From contig NZ_CP041238.1 of assembly GCF_013488225.1 (NCBI RefSeq), positions 2,877,501 to 2,941,500 on the forward strand: DNA of 64,000 nt, read 5' to 3'. This DNA comes from Sinorhizobium mexicanum. GTDB taxonomy: Bacteria > Pseudomonadota > Alphaproteobacteria > Rhizobiales > Rhizobiaceae. The position numbers were made by a program, and so were the translations under genes. The notes under the pieces were generated by a model. The model was not told the DNA's origin. It worked only from the letters and a program-made list of their open reading frames with translations, and ran no database searches. Each line of letters starts with the position of its first letter. Positions within the stretch are counted from its first letter, which is position 1. This document shows positions 8,479-16,805 of the stretch, piece after piece.

Positions 8479-9368
8479 GCGCCTTTCCGACCGGGATAAC
8501 AGCGCTCGATCCACGCGACGAAACGTCTGGCGGGTTCGGAGAGCGCATCGAACCGCCGCACAACCAGCCAAAAGGCACCATAGCGAATGGAAAAGTCAAA
8601 TGCCTGGACGAGACGCCCGGCGTTGAGATCGTCGCGCACATGATCGCGATCCATGAGCGCGACACCGTGACCGCGGAGCGCCGCTTGAAGCACAAGTGCC
8701 CCGTCGGCGAAAATGGCGCCGCGCTCGACCCGCACTTGTCCCGCCCCGGCAGCAGCGAACCATTGCTCCCAGAGCCCCCTGGTGTCCTCGTGCAGAAGGC
8801 CGTACCGCAAGAGATCCAGCGGTTCGCGCAGCGGCCGAGGCGCGAGCGCCGGCGCCATCACCGCGATCATCTCGACATCACCAAGATGCCTGGCCTCGAC
8901 ACGAGGCCATGAGGTGACCTTGGCACTGTGCCGAATGGCAACGTCGACATCGTGGCCGCGAAGTTCAACGAGCCGGGGATCAGCGTCTATGACGAGGTCG
9001 ATTTCGGGATTTTCCGCCTGAAACTGCGCGAGATGCGGCACGAGCCAGCAGCCGGCGAAGGAGGGCTCGGCACTCACAATCAGCGTTCCGGCCCGCTTCG
9101 CGCCGCAAAGCGCATCGAGGCTTTCGCCGATCCGGTCGAAGGAATGCGTCAGTACCGTCAGCAGCGCCTCGCCATCCGCGGTCAGGCTGACGCTGCGATG
9201 ATGCCGCTCGAACAGTGGCTTGCCGATCAGGGCTTCGAGGTCGCGGATCTGACGGCTGATCGCGGCCTGCGAGACGAAGAGCTCCGCCGCAGCCTCGGTG
9301 AAGCTGCCGAGCCGCCCAGCCGCCTCGAAGCTTCGCAACGCCGTGAGGGGCAGCCGGCCGCGTTTCAT
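8475..9368 (-). CDS. LysR-family transcriptional regulator (GcvA-like)
   Basis: A 297-residue LysR-type regulator. The N-terminal winged helix-turn-helix reads LTALRSFEAAGRLGSFTEAAAELFVSQAAISRQI, and the effector-binding domain follows. The pattern RLPLTALRSFEAAGR resembles the GcvA/AmpR subgroup. I chose the ATG at 9368 because a GAGG ribosome binding site lies just upstream and the HTH starts at the expected position; a longer frame up to 9455 is unlikely. A GGAAC-N18-TT motif lies about 80 bp upstream. A possible 31-codon ORF reads away from it on the other strand. The regulated genes are not evident. Confidence 0.9.
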   Translation of the reverse strand: MKRGRLPLTALRSFEAAGRLGSFTEAAAELFVSQAAISRQIRDLEALIGKPLFERHHRSVSLTADGEALLTVLTHSFDRIGESLDALCGAKRAGTLIVSAEPSFAGCWLVPHLAQFQAENPEIDLVIDADPRLVELRGHDVDVAIRHSAKVTSWPRVEARHLGDVEMIAVMAPALAPRPLREPLDLLRYGLLHEDTRGLWEQWFAAAGAGQVRVERGAIFADGALVLQAALRGHGVALMDRDHVRDDLNAGRLVQAFDFSIRYGAFWLVVRRFDALSEPARRFVAWIERCYPGRKGA

Positions 9369-9446
9369 GCATAACCTCAAGTCATCCAAGACCGACTGTA
9401 AACTCGTTTGAGGAGGGGCGGCAAGTGCGCTGAAATCAACCGCAGC

Positions 9447-9471
9447 AACGGACACATGCGAAGCCTGTTCC
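9447..9471 (-). promoter_or_regulatory. Candidate RpoE2/EcfG-type promoter upstream of lysR-like gene
   Basis: On the minus strand GGAAC (plus 9467-9471) is followed after 18 bases by TT (plus 9447-9448), the alphaproteobacterial general-stress promoter pattern. It is 79 bp upstream of the LysR start. Motif match only; could be chance. Confidence 0.3.
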
Positions 9472-9508
9472 GGCTCTCAACCCACGTCCTTGGAAGGAGG
9501 ACAAGACG

Positions 9509-9604
9509 ATGCAGGAGGTCTTCGATACGATCCTCGCCGCCATCCGCCTGCTGACCTTCCAGCCCGCACAGCGGTCATGCAAGGGCAGGTATCGGCTGAT
9601 GTGA
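9509..9604 (+). CDS. Possible 31-residue small ORF
   Basis: A 31-codon ORF (starts MQEVFDTILAAIRLL) with a strong Shine-Dalgarno (GGAAGGAGG) ending 9 bp before its ATG. It lies divergently from the LysR gene in an otherwise empty stretch before degP. The N-terminal half would form an amphipathic helix and the C-terminal half is basic. No family recognised. Support comes only from the ribosome binding site and the lack of other content. Confidence 0.3.
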   Translation: MQEVFDTILAAIRLLTFQPAQRSCKGRYRLM

Positions 9605-9659
9605 CCAAGAAGGGTGCGGCAGGCGCGTCGCAGTCGCCGGCCGCTCACATCGGCCTGTC

Positions 9660-9680
9660 GGCGCTTCGGCCTGAAGCGCC
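9660..9680 (-). terminator. Hairpin downstream of degP
   Basis: GGCGCTTC and GAAGCGCC form an 8-bp stem with a 5-base loop, 16 bp past the degP stop on the minus strand. No U-tract follows, so it may be a stabilising 3' hairpin rather than an intrinsic terminator. Confidence 0.35.
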
Positions 9681-9695
9681 GCGGGCCTGCTTCCG

Positions 9696-11198
9696 CTATT
9701 CCACCCGCACGGTGACGAAGCGCAATTCGCCGGTCTTGTTGGCGATCATCAGAAGCGCGTTGCGGCGTCCATCGCTCTTCAGTTCCTCGACCCGCGCCGA
9801 AACATCCTCCGGCGTGTCCATTGCCTCCTGGCCGACCTCGACGATCACGTCGCCGACCGCGACCCGACGCTCGGCCGCGGCAGAATTCGGCTGGACCTCT
9901 GTCACAACCACGCCGTCGACATCATCGGCAATGCCGAAGCTCTTGCGGCGATCGGCGTCGAGTACTGCGAGCTTCATGCCAAGTACGACGTCGGTCGCCG
10001 GCAGTTGGGCGGCGGGCGGCTCGTTCGGCTTTGCACCCTCGCCGTTCGGCTTCGTTTGTACGTCTGCAAGGTGCTCGCCATCCTCCAGCCGGCCGAGCGT
10101 GACGTGAACCGTCTGCTCCTTGCCGTCGCGAATGATGACGACGTCGACCTTCTTACCGACGGCGCTCTCGCCGACCGCGCGCATCAGGTCGCGGATCTCC
10201 GCGACATCCGTCCCATCGAAACGGGTGATGATATCGCCTGCCTTGATCTCGCCCTTGGCGATCGGCCCACCTTCGATAATGCCGGAGACCAGCGCACCAT
10301 GGGGCCTCTCCATCTTCAGGCTTTCGGCGATGTCGTCGGTGACCGGCTGAATGCGCACGCCGAGCCAGCCGCGCCGGGTCTCGCCGAATTCCTTGAGCTG
10401 ATTGACGACGTTCATCGCCAGTTCCGTCGGCACGGCAAAGCCGATGCCCACCGACATGCCGGTCTGAGAGAGGATCGCGGTATTGATGCCGATCACCTCG
10501 CCCTGCATGTTGAACAGCGGACCGCCCGAATTGCCGCGGTTTATCGCCGCGTCGGTTTGGATGAAGCTGTCATAGGGGCCGGCATTGATGTTGCGCCCGC
10601 GCGCCGAAACAACACCGACCGAAACGGACACGCCGAGGCCGAACGGATTGCCGACCACCATCACCCAGTCGCCGATACGGATCTTGCGCGAGTCGCCGAA
10701 TGAAACAGCCTTGAGCGGCTTCTTCGGCTCGACCTTCAGCAGCGCCAGGTCGGTCTTGGTGTCCGTGCCGACCAGCTTCGCCTTCAGCTTGGAGCCGTCC
10801 GAGAAATTGATCTCGATGTCGTCTGCGTCCTGGATCACATGGTTGTTGGTGACGATGAAGCCGGCAGGGTCGATAATGAAACCGGAACCGAGTGAGTTGA
10901 CCGTTCGCGGCCGGTTACTCTCCCCGCCCTGCCCCTTGAAGAACTCGTCGAAGAATTCCTGATGCGGCGACCCTTCCGGCACCTGCGGCATGGGTGCGTC
11001 GTCATCATCGCTCTTGACGTTCTGGGAAATGGAAATATTGACCACGGCGTCGAGCAGTCCCTCGGCAAGGTCGGCGACGGATGGCGGCCCGGCCGCCGGT
11101 CGTGATGTTGCCGTCTCGGCGAGCGCCGTGTTGTTTAGAAGCAGTGCCGTCGCGGCCGCAAGCACCAGGCCGCGGAAGAATTCTGGTCGTGTCGACAA
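9696..11198 (-). CDS. degP: Periplasmic serine endoprotease DegP/Do family
   Basis: A 500-residue HtrA/Do protease-chaperone that degrades or refolds damaged envelope proteins. A signal peptide (RGLVLAAATALLLNNTALAE) is followed by the trypsin-like domain: His in IVTNNHVI, Asp in KTDLALLKV and Ser in NRGNSGGPLF form the catalytic triad. Two PDZ domains follow, with GDIITRFDG and GDVIVEVGQ. The start codon is a TTG at 11198 with AGGAG 9 bases upstream; no suitable ATG precedes the signal peptide. It is the last gene of the minus-strand run hflK-hflC-DUF2065-ACT-degP, separated from the ACT gene by 247 bp, so it may have its own promoter. The neighbours point to membrane protein quality control. 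Confidence 0.93.
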   Translation of the reverse strand: MSTRPEFFRGLVLAAATALLLNNTALAETATSRPAAGPPSVADLAEGLLDAVVNISISQNVKSDDDDAPMPQVPEGSPHQEFFDEFFKGQGGESNRPRTVNSLGSGFIIDPAGFIVTNNHVIQDADDIEINFSDGSKLKAKLVGTDTKTDLALLKVEPKKPLKAVSFGDSRKIRIGDWVMVVGNPFGLGVSVSVGVVSARGRNINAGPYDSFIQTDAAINRGNSGGPLFNMQGEVIGINTAILSQTGMSVGIGFAVPTELAMNVVNQLKEFGETRRGWLGVRIQPVTDDIAESLKMERPHGALVSGIIEGGPIAKGEIKAGDIITRFDGTDVAEIRDLMRAVGESAVGKKVDVVIIRDGKEQTVHVTLGRLEDGEHLADVQTKPNGEGAKPNEPPAAQLPATDVVLGMKLAVLDADRRKSFGIADDVDGVVVTEVQPNSAAAERRVAVGDVIVEVGQEAMDTPEDVSARVEELKSDGRRNALLMIANKTGELRFVTVRVE

Positions 11199-11445
11199 GT
11201 CGCTAGGCTCCTATTATTCCTCTTGGATCACACCGGCCATGGAACGAGGCAATTCATGGATTGTCGCAATCCGGGACCGCCGCGTGATCGATTCCCTTCA
11301 ACTGCACGATACGCCGCTGGCGCGGGTCCGCACACAGATCTTCACTTGAAGATACGGCGGAATTCCGGAGCGTCCAAACACGATTTCCTGATCCGCTCCG
11401 CGAAGGCAGGGGCCGGCATCTCGGGTCAGCGCCGCGTTCGTGCGG

Positions 11446-11832
11446 TCAGCCGGTGATCTCGTGCCCGTGATCCTTCAACGCCTGCACCGCCTTTTCAAGG
11501 TTGGAGCCCGCGACGAAGACGTAATCAGTGCTGAAGGTCGAATTGGCGAATACGCCGACGCCGGCTGCGGAAAGCGGCCGCAGCACCGAGGACAGGACGC
11601 CCGGCACGTCGAAGCTGAAATGCTGCTCGATGCGGAAGCAGCGCCATCCAAGCGAGCTCTGCACGCTCGACGGTACGCGGGCGGCGCGACAGACCAGCGT
11701 CATTTCTTCGCGAGAGCTGGACACCGTCCAGAAACCCGGCCCCGGCAGCCACTCCGGTATCGCGGACCCGACGTTCAGACGGGTAATGGCATATTCGGCA
11801 TCGACCAGCCGGATCAGCAGTTTATGTGGCAT
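11446..11832 (-). CDS. ACT domain-containing protein
   Basis: A 128-residue protein of the small ACT-domain family found in alphaproteobacteria. The C-terminal half SFDVPGVLSSVLRPLSAAGVGVFANSTFSTDYVFV is a clear ACT fold, with the D-x-P-G-V-L turn and the glycine between strand and helix; the N-terminal half is probably a second, degenerate repeat. ACT domains usually bind amino acids. It starts 6 bp after the DUF2065 stop and so belongs to the hflKC transcript. There is no catalytic domain, so a stand-alone regulatory role is an inference. Confidence 0.8.
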   Translation of the reverse strand: MPHKLLIRLVDAEYAITRLNVGSAIPEWLPGPGFWTVSSSREEMTLVCRAARVPSSVQSSLGWRCFRIEQHFSFDVPGVLSSVLRPLSAAGVGVFANSTFSTDYVFVAGSNLEKAVQALKDHGHEITG

Positions 11833-11838
11833 TTCGCA

Positions 11839-12024
11839 TTATCCTCGAACCAACCATACAAGTCCGACGCCAGCCGCCACCGAAACGAGCCCAGCCAGTC
11901 GGAGCTGATCTTCCGGGACATACGGCAAACGCTTCGCCAATTCCACCAAAACCAAAGGGGCCAGTGCGTACACCAGCCCCTCTATGATCAGGAAGAAACC
12001 AAACCCAATCAGGAAATCGGACAT
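11839..12024 (-). CDS. DUF2065 small inner-membrane protein
   Basis: A 61-residue protein with two hydrophobic segments (FLIGFGFFLIIEGLVYALAPLVLVELA and LAGLVSVAAGVGLVWLVRG) that matches the DUF2065 family encoded next to hflC in many proteobacteria. I chose the ATG at 12024, 7 bp after the hflC stop, rather than the longer in-frame start at 12096 that would overlap hflC with a basic, low-complexity extension. Role unknown; probably associated with the HflKC complex by gene context only. Confidence 0.85.
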   Translation of the reverse strand: MSDFLIGFGFFLIIEGLVYALAPLVLVELAKRLPYVPEDQLRLAGLVSVAAGVGLVWLVRG

Positions 12025-12031
12025 CGCCCCC

Positions 12032-12964
12032 TCAATCTGCGGTCGCAGGCGGCGGGGGCGCGGTCGGCGGCTGTGATGACGCTGCACCGTCCGCACTGTT
12101 GAAATAGCGGAAGAATTCCGAATGCGGCGACAGCACTACGGTTGTGTCCGGATTGCCGATGGATTGGGAATAGGCCGCCATCGAGCGGTAGAAGTCGAAG
12201 AAGCCGGGATCGCGCGTGAAGGCGTCGGCAAAGATCCCCGCCCGCTCGGCTTCGCCCTGGCCGCGCAGGATTTCCGAATCACGCTGGGCTTCCGCGACGA
12301 TTTCGACCACCTGGCGATCGGCGATCGCACGGCGGCGCTGACCTTCCTCGTTACCGCGTGCGCGGATCAGCTCGGCTTCGGCCAGACGCTCCGCCTTCAT
12401 CCTCTCGAAGGTTTGCTGCGAGACCTCCTGCGTCAGGTCCGTCCGGCGGATGCGCACGTCCTCGATGTTGAGGCCGAGCGATTCGGCATCGGCCCGGAGA
12501 TCCGTCCGGACTTCGCGCATCATCGACGCGCGTTCATCCGAAAGGGCCGCCTCGAACCCCCTCAGGCCGTAGACACGGCGCAGCGATGCGTCGAGACGGG
12601 TCCTGAGCCGCGCCTCGGCCGACTCCCGGTCGCCCGAAACGGTCTCGCGGAAACGCCGGGCGTCGGCGATCCTGTAAACCACGAAAGCGTCAACCTCGTA
12701 GAACTTGCCGCCGGAGACCTGCACGCGGATATTGTCGAGATCGAAGCGAAGCGCCTGATCCTCGACAAATTGCACGCGGTCGGCATCCATGAAGGCGAAG
12801 GGAAGCTTGAAGTAAAGGCCGGGCTCGGTCTTGACCGCTCGGATCTCGCCGAAGCGCACGACGATCGCCTGCTGGCGCTCGGTGACCACGAAAACCGACG
12901 AATAGATCACCACGAGCACCGCCGCGAGGACGATCAGGATGATTGAACTGCGATTGTTTATCAT
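12032..12964 (-). CDS. hflC: FtsH modulator HflC
   Basis: HflC is an SPFH (prohibitin-like) membrane protein that, together with HflK, surrounds and modulates the FtsH protease. An N-terminal signal anchor (SIILIVLAAVLVVIYSSVFVV) is followed by the SPFH domain (QQAIVVRFGEIRAVKTEPGLYFKLP) and a coiled-coil region rich in Arg/Glu/Ala with AEAELIRARGNEEGQRRRAIADRQ. The C-terminus is proline/alanine-rich. 310 residues is the normal size. Its ATG overlaps the hflK stop by 4 bp, the usual coupled arrangement. Confidence 0.95.
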   Translation of the reverse strand: MINNRSSIILIVLAAVLVVIYSSVFVVTERQQAIVVRFGEIRAVKTEPGLYFKLPFAFMDADRVQFVEDQALRFDLDNIRVQVSGGKFYEVDAFVVYRIADARRFRETVSGDRESAEARLRTRLDASLRRVYGLRGFEAALSDERASMMREVRTDLRADAESLGLNIEDVRIRRTDLTQEVSQQTFERMKAERLAEAELIRARGNEEGQRRRAIADRQVVEIVAEAQRDSEILRGQGEAERAGIFADAFTRDPGFFDFYRSMAAYSQSIGNPDTTVVLSPHSEFFRYFNSADGAASSQPPTAPPPPATAD

Positions 12965-14049
12965 TGGGTACCTCCCGACTGCGCGGGTCGGCCGATTTCG
13001 TTGAGCGGCAGATAGGGCAGTACGCCCTGACCGTTTTTCTCATCGAGAATGACCTTCTTCGACTTCCGGAAAACATCCTGCATGGTTTCGAGATAAAGCC
13101 GCCTGCGCGTGACGTCCGGAGCCTTGGAATAGGCGTCATGGACCGAGATGAAGCGCTGTGCCTCACCCTGCGCTTCCTTGACGACGCGGTCCTTGTAGGC
13201 GGCCGCCTCTTCGCGGATCTGCGCGCCCTGGCCGCGCGCCTTGCCGAGCACCTGGTTGGCGTACTGGTTGGCTTCCTCGACGAAGCGGTCCTCGTCCTGC
13301 TCGGCGCGCTGCACCTCGTCGAAGGCATCGGCGACTTCACGCGGAGGCGCGGCATCCTCGATTGCGACCGTATTCACCGAAACGCCGGCACCGTAACTGT
13401 CCATCGTCGCCTGAATCGTGTTCTTCACGTCGGCGGCGATTGCCTGGCGGTTGTCGCGGAAGATGTCCTGAGCCGGACGCCGGCCGACGACCTCGCGCAT
13501 GGCGCTTTCAGCCACCTGCTGCAGCGTGTCGGACGGGTTCTCGACGTTGAACAGATAGGCCTTCGGGTCGGTTACCGAGAACAGCACCGAGAACTGCACG
13601 TTGACGATGTTCTGGTCGCCCGTCAGCATCAGCCCGGCACTGGATTGGCCGGCGGAGCGTCCGCCGATATTCTGCTGCTGTTCCGTGACCTTGACGAACT
13701 CGACCGTTTCGAGCGGCCAGAAGTGGTAATGCAGGCCCGGCATCGAAATTTCTTCCTTCGGCCTGCCGAAGCGCATCTCGACGCCGCGTTCGTCCGGCTG
13801 AACCGTGTAGATCGAGTTGAGCAGGATGAAACCGACGATCAAAAGGCCGACGATGACGAAGACACCGCCGTTGAAGCCCCCCGGAACCACATTCTTCAAT
13901 TGGTCCTGACCGCGCCGGATGATCTCCTCGAGATCTGGCGGGCCACCTCTCCCGCCTCGCGGCCGATTGGGCCCCTGGCCCCACGGCCCTTGATTGCCGC
14001 CGCCGCCCCATGGGCCGCCGCCGCCACCATTCTGATTGCTCCAGGGCAT
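12961..14049 (-). CDS. hflK: FtsH modulator HflK
   Basis: HflK is the partner of HflC in the SPFH complex that controls FtsH-mediated degradation of membrane proteins. The first 60 residues are Gly/Asn/Pro/Trp-rich (GGGGGPWGGGGN), as is usual for HflK. One transmembrane segment (VFVIVGLLIVGFILLNSIYTV) and the SPFH domain (ERGVEMRFGRPKEEISMPGLHYHFWP) follow. I use the ATG at 14049; the in-frame TTG three bases earlier is less likely because GAGAGG sits 7 bases before the ATG. A good sigma70-type promoter lies at 14122-14150. First gene of the hflKC unit. Confidence 0.95.
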   Translation of the reverse strand: MPWSNQNGGGGGPWGGGGNQGPWGQGPNRPRGGRGGPPDLEEIIRRGQDQLKNVVPGGFNGGVFVIVGLLIVGFILLNSIYTVQPDERGVEMRFGRPKEEISMPGLHYHFWPLETVEFVKVTEQQQNIGGRSAGQSSAGLMLTGDQNIVNVQFSVLFSVTDPKAYLFNVENPSDTLQQVAESAMREVVGRRPAQDIFRDNRQAIAADVKNTIQATMDSYGAGVSVNTVAIEDAAPPREVADAFDEVQRAEQDEDRFVEEANQYANQVLGKARGQGAQIREEAAAYKDRVVKEAQGEAQRFISVHDAYSKAPDVTRRRLYLETMQDVFRKSKKVILDEKNGQGVLPYLPLNEIGRPAQSGGTQ

Positions 14050-14121
14050 CAAAACCTCTCTTCAAGAAAACTCTCTCGCCGACCACCCGCAGGCACGAGC
14101 AAGCGGTCGCGATGTGAAACC

Positions 14122-14150
14122 GTTATAGGTATCACATGCATTGCTTTCAA
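14122..14150 (-). promoter_or_regulatory. Sigma70-type promoter for hflK
   Basis: On the minus strand TTGAAA (plus 14145-14150) and TATAAC (plus 14122-14127) are exactly 17 bases apart. Transcription would start near 14115, giving a leader of about 65 bases. It separates the hflKC unit from the hairpin array downstream of folA. Confidence 0.6.
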
Positions 14151-14224
14151 CGCGATACGGCCGACTTCACCGTAAATGGGTTAAAATAGTTGGGAGACTC
14201 GCTACACGAACAGGTGAGCGCCAC

Positions 14225-14500
14225 ATGCGGGCGGAAAACCGCTTCGCACTTTTCCTCATTCCGGCGTCTTGGCTGGCGCGGAATGCGGGCGGAAAACCGC
14301 TTCGCACTTTTCCTCATTCCGGCGTCTTGGCTGGCGCGGAACGCGGGCGGAAAACCGCTTCGCACTTTTCCTCATTCCGGCTTCTTGGCTGGCGCGGAAT
14401 GCGGGCGGAAAACCGCTTCGCACTTTTCCTCATTCCAGCTTCTTGGCTGGCGCGAAATGCGGGCGGAAAACCGCTTCGCACTTTTCCTCATTCCGCTGTC
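14225..14500. repeat. Five-copy tandem hairpin array, 58-bp period
   Basis: Five copies start with GCGGGCGGAAAACCGC at 14227, 14285, 14343, 14401 and 14459, a constant 58-bp spacing. Read on the minus strand each unit is a hairpin: GGAATG pairs with CATTCC, and inside it GGAAAA pairs with TTTTCC around a GTGCGAAGCGG loop. The units are separated by a roughly 17-bp spacer (GCGCCAGCCAAGAAGC-like). The copy nearest folA overlaps the last bases of the folA coding region, including its stop codon. Open frames across the array are periodic translations of the repeat, not genes. A related array follows the AsmA gene. Confidence 0.9.
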
Positions 14501-15036
14501 TCCCGCCGCCGCCAGGTCACAAAATGCATCGCATGGCTGTCCTTCTCGCCGCGCGGCAACTCCTCCTCGAACACCCGCTCGAAGACCGCCGGATCGATCG
14601 CCGGAAAACGCGTATCGCCATCGACCTCGGCCTGCACCTCCGTCACGTGCAGCACGTCCGCGACGGCGATCGATTGGCGATAGATCTCTCCGCCACCGAT
14701 GATGCAGATCTCGCCTGCGCCGACCGCGGCGGCATGTTTGCGCGCCAGTTCGAGCGCCGCCTCCAGCGAGGGAACGACCTCGGCGCCCTGCGCCTCGAAA
14801 TCGCGGTTGCGGCTGATGACGATGTTCGCTCGCCCCGGCAGCGGGCGCCCGAGCGAGGCCCAGGTCTTCCGCCCCATCACGACAGGCTTGCCGATCGTCA
14901 GCGCCTTGAAGCGCTTGAGATCGGTCGAGAGCCGCCACGGCAGATCGCCCTCGCGTCCGATCACTCCGTTGGTCGCGACCGCGACGACGATCACGATCTT
15001 CGGTTCAGCGCCCGTTTCAGTCTTTGCTTCAGTCAT
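14488..15036 (-). CDS. folA: Dihydrofolate reductase
   Basis: FolA reduces dihydrofolate to tetrahydrofolate with NADPH, which regenerates the cofactor consumed by the neighbouring thyA product. Characteristic segments are VAVATNGVIGREGDLPWRL, VVMGRKTWASLGRPLPGR and IIGGGEIYRQ. The ATG at 15036 overlaps the GST stop by 8 bp; a GTG three codons upstream is an alternative. About 182 residues. The 3' end runs into the hairpin array: the TGA stop lies inside the last repeat copy, so the repeat has contributed to or trimmed the C-terminus. Confidence 0.95.
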   Translation of the reverse strand: MTEAKTETGAEPKIVIVVAVATNGVIGREGDLPWRLSTDLKRFKALTIGKPVVMGRKTWASLGRPLPGRANIVISRNRDFEAQGAEVVPSLEAALELARKHAAAVGAGEICIIGGGEIYRQSIAVADVLHVTEVQAEVDGDTRFPAIDPAVFERVFEEELPRGEKDSHAMHFVTWRRRETAE

Positions 15037-15634
15037 GGAAACCACTCGGCTTGCTATCGATCTCGCGCGCTCGCTGCAGGGCCGCGCGGTCGGTCACGAC
15101 GCGAATGTAGCGGTCGATCACCTCGCTTTCCGGCAGGATCTTGCGCATCCATTGAAGCGCGCTCGCCAGCAGGAGATCGGCCGCACTCATGGTCTCGCCG
15201 AGGAGATAGGTCTGGCGGCTCAATACGCCGATCACGTGGGCGCACATTTCAGTGTAGAGCCTTGCGAGCGCCGGGTTGTTGACGGTCACGCCGGAAATAT
15301 GGGCAAGCGCCGTCGGCTCGATGACGCCGGCATAATAGGCGAGCCAGGAAAGATAGGCGCCGCGGTCGGGATGACCCGGCGGCCGGCCGAGACTGCAGTT
15401 CGGGTGGAGGTCTGTCAGATACTGCACGACGGCGGCCGACTCCCAGATCACAGCGCCGTTGTGCAGAAGTGCCGGCACCTGCTTGTGCGGATGTGGATTG
15501 TTCTCGTCCGGTCCGCCCGAGCCATCCCACCGGCGGATGTTGACATAGCGGATCTCGTATTCGGCGCCGATTTCCTCGAGCAGCCAGATAATGCGCGACG
15601 AGCGCGACAGCGGCGCATGAATGAGCGTCAGCAT
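15029..15634 (-). CDS. Glutathione S-transferase family protein
   Basis: A GST-fold protein of about 201 residues. The thioredoxin-like N-terminal domain contains SRSSRIIWLLEEIGAEYEI, the cis-proline segment HKQVPALLHNGAVIWESAAVVQYL (Val-Pro and the E-S glutathione contact), and a helical C-terminal domain with MSAADLLLASALQWM. I chose the ATG at 15634 over the longer frame because GGGAGGG lies just upstream and the fold begins at MLTLIHAPLS. It sits between thyA and folA and overlaps folA by 8 bp. Substrate unknown. Confidence 0.88.
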   Translation of the reverse strand: MLTLIHAPLSRSSRIIWLLEEIGAEYEIRYVNIRRWDGSGGPDENNPHPHKQVPALLHNGAVIWESAAVVQYLTDLHPNCSLGRPPGHPDRGAYLSWLAYYAGVIEPTALAHISGVTVNNPALARLYTEMCAHVIGVLSRQTYLLGETMSAADLLLASALQWMRKILPESEVIDRYIRVVTDRAALQRAREIDSKPSGFHD

Positions 15635-15822
15635 CGAACCCTCCCTGTTGCGCCGGCTCGCGGCGCTTTTTCCGGAAGCGTCGCCCCGCATCCGCAGGAA
15701 CGCGGGAGGAAGCTCCCTTTCTCGTTTCGGCACGTATAGGCCGCTTCAGGCAAGTCACTTGAAGCTGGCTCCGCGCCGATCGATCTCTGACGCGACCGGA
15801 AGCGGCTACCATCCCGCCCAAT

Positions 15823-16617
15823 CTAGACGGCGACCGGCGCCTTGATATGTGAATCCGCTTCGTAGCCGACGAGCGTGAAGTCCTCGAATTTAAAGGAAAA
15901 TATGTCTTTGACCGCCGGATTGATGCGCATTTCCGGCAACCGCTTCGGCGTTCGCGTCAGTTGCAGCCGCGCCTGGTCGAAGTGGTTGTGATAGATGTGC
16001 GCGTCGCCAAGCGTATGGACGAAATCGCCGGGCTTCAGTCCCGTCACCTGCGCAACCATCAAAGTCAGCAGCGCATAGGAGGCGATGTTGAAAGGCACGC
16101 CAAGGAAGATGTCGGCCGAGCGCTGGTAAAGCTGGCAGGAGAGCTTGCCGTCCGCCACGTAGAACTGGAACAGGCAATGGCAGGGCGGCAGCGCCATCTC
16201 GTCGACCAGCGCCGGATTCCACGCCGAAACAATATGGCGGCGGGAATTCGGATTGGTCTTCAAGCCTTCGATAAGTGCTGCGATCTGGTCGATGTGGCCG
16301 CCCTCGGGCGTTGGCCAGGAGCGCCACTGGTAGCCGTAGACCGGACCGAGTTCACCCTTCTCGTCCGCCCACTCGTCCCAGATGCTGACGCCGTGCTCCT
16401 TGAGATAAGCGATATTCGTCTCGCCTTTGAGGAACCACAGGAGTTCGTGGATGATCGAGCGCAGGTGCAGCTTCTTGGTGGTCAGGACCGGGAAGCCTTG
16501 CGACAGGTCGAAGCGCATCTGGTAGCCGAAAACCGAACGCGTGCCGGTGCCGGTCCGATCGCCGCGGTCGGTTCCGCTTGTCATCACATGTTCGAGGAGA
16601 TCGAGATATTGCCGCAT
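15823..16617 (-). CDS. thyA: Thymidylate synthase
   Basis: ThyA methylates dUMP to dTMP with methylene-tetrahydrofolate and produces dihydrofolate, which FolA (two genes downstream) recycles. The catalytic cysteine is in [25 protein letters not shown]; the dUMP-binding segment [16 protein letters not shown] and the C-terminal APVAV are typical. The start at 16617 ([11 protein letters not shown]) gives 264 residues, the usual length; the frame is open further upstream but without similarity. First gene of the thyA-GST-folA group. Confidence 0.97.
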   Translation of the reverse strand: MRQYLDLLEHVMTSGTDRGDRTGTGTRSVFGYQMRFDLSQGFPVLTTKKLHLRSIIHELLWFLKGETNIAYLKEHGVSIWDEWADEKGELGPVYGYQWRSWPTPEGGHIDQIAALIEGLKTNPNSRRHIVSAWNPALVDEMALPPCHCLFQFYVADGKLSCQLYQRSADIFLGVPFNIASYALLTLMVAQVTGLKPGDFVHTLGDAHIYHNHFDQARLQLTRTPKRLPEMRINPAVKDIFSFKFEDFTLVGYEADSHIKAPVAV

Positions 16618-16745
16618 GCTTCTTCGCCGACGATTCGTTCGCTTCGTCCAAAATAGGACGAAGCCTCCGGCGAACCAATGGCTGAGACGAGTTTTCCCGC
16701 AAATTGATGCCGCGATGGGCCCCCGCGCTAAGCGACTGCTGTCAA

Positions 16746-16771
16746 GGAACGCGGCAGACATTCTAAGCGTT
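16746..16771 (+). promoter_or_regulatory. Candidate RpoE2/EcfG-type promoter
   Basis: GGAAC (16746-16750) and TT (16770-16771) with 19 bases between, matching the general stress consensus. It lies 35 bp before the ATG of the GGCT-like gene, a plausible promoter distance. Motif match only. Confidence 0.4.
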
Positions 16772-16805
16772 CTCCGGGACGCCCTTGCAAGTATTCAACC
16801 ACGTC

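Noticed and set aside
14225..14500. CRISPR array
   Set aside because: The spacers between cores are nearly identical, not unique, and the core folds over its whole length. No cas genes.
14141..14702. Open frames of up to 180 codons across the 58-bp repeats with a periodic AENRFALFLIPASWLARNAG translation
   Set aside because: The periodic peptide is a by-product of a 58-bp unit that stays open in several frames. There is no ribosome binding site, and the last part is antisense to folA.
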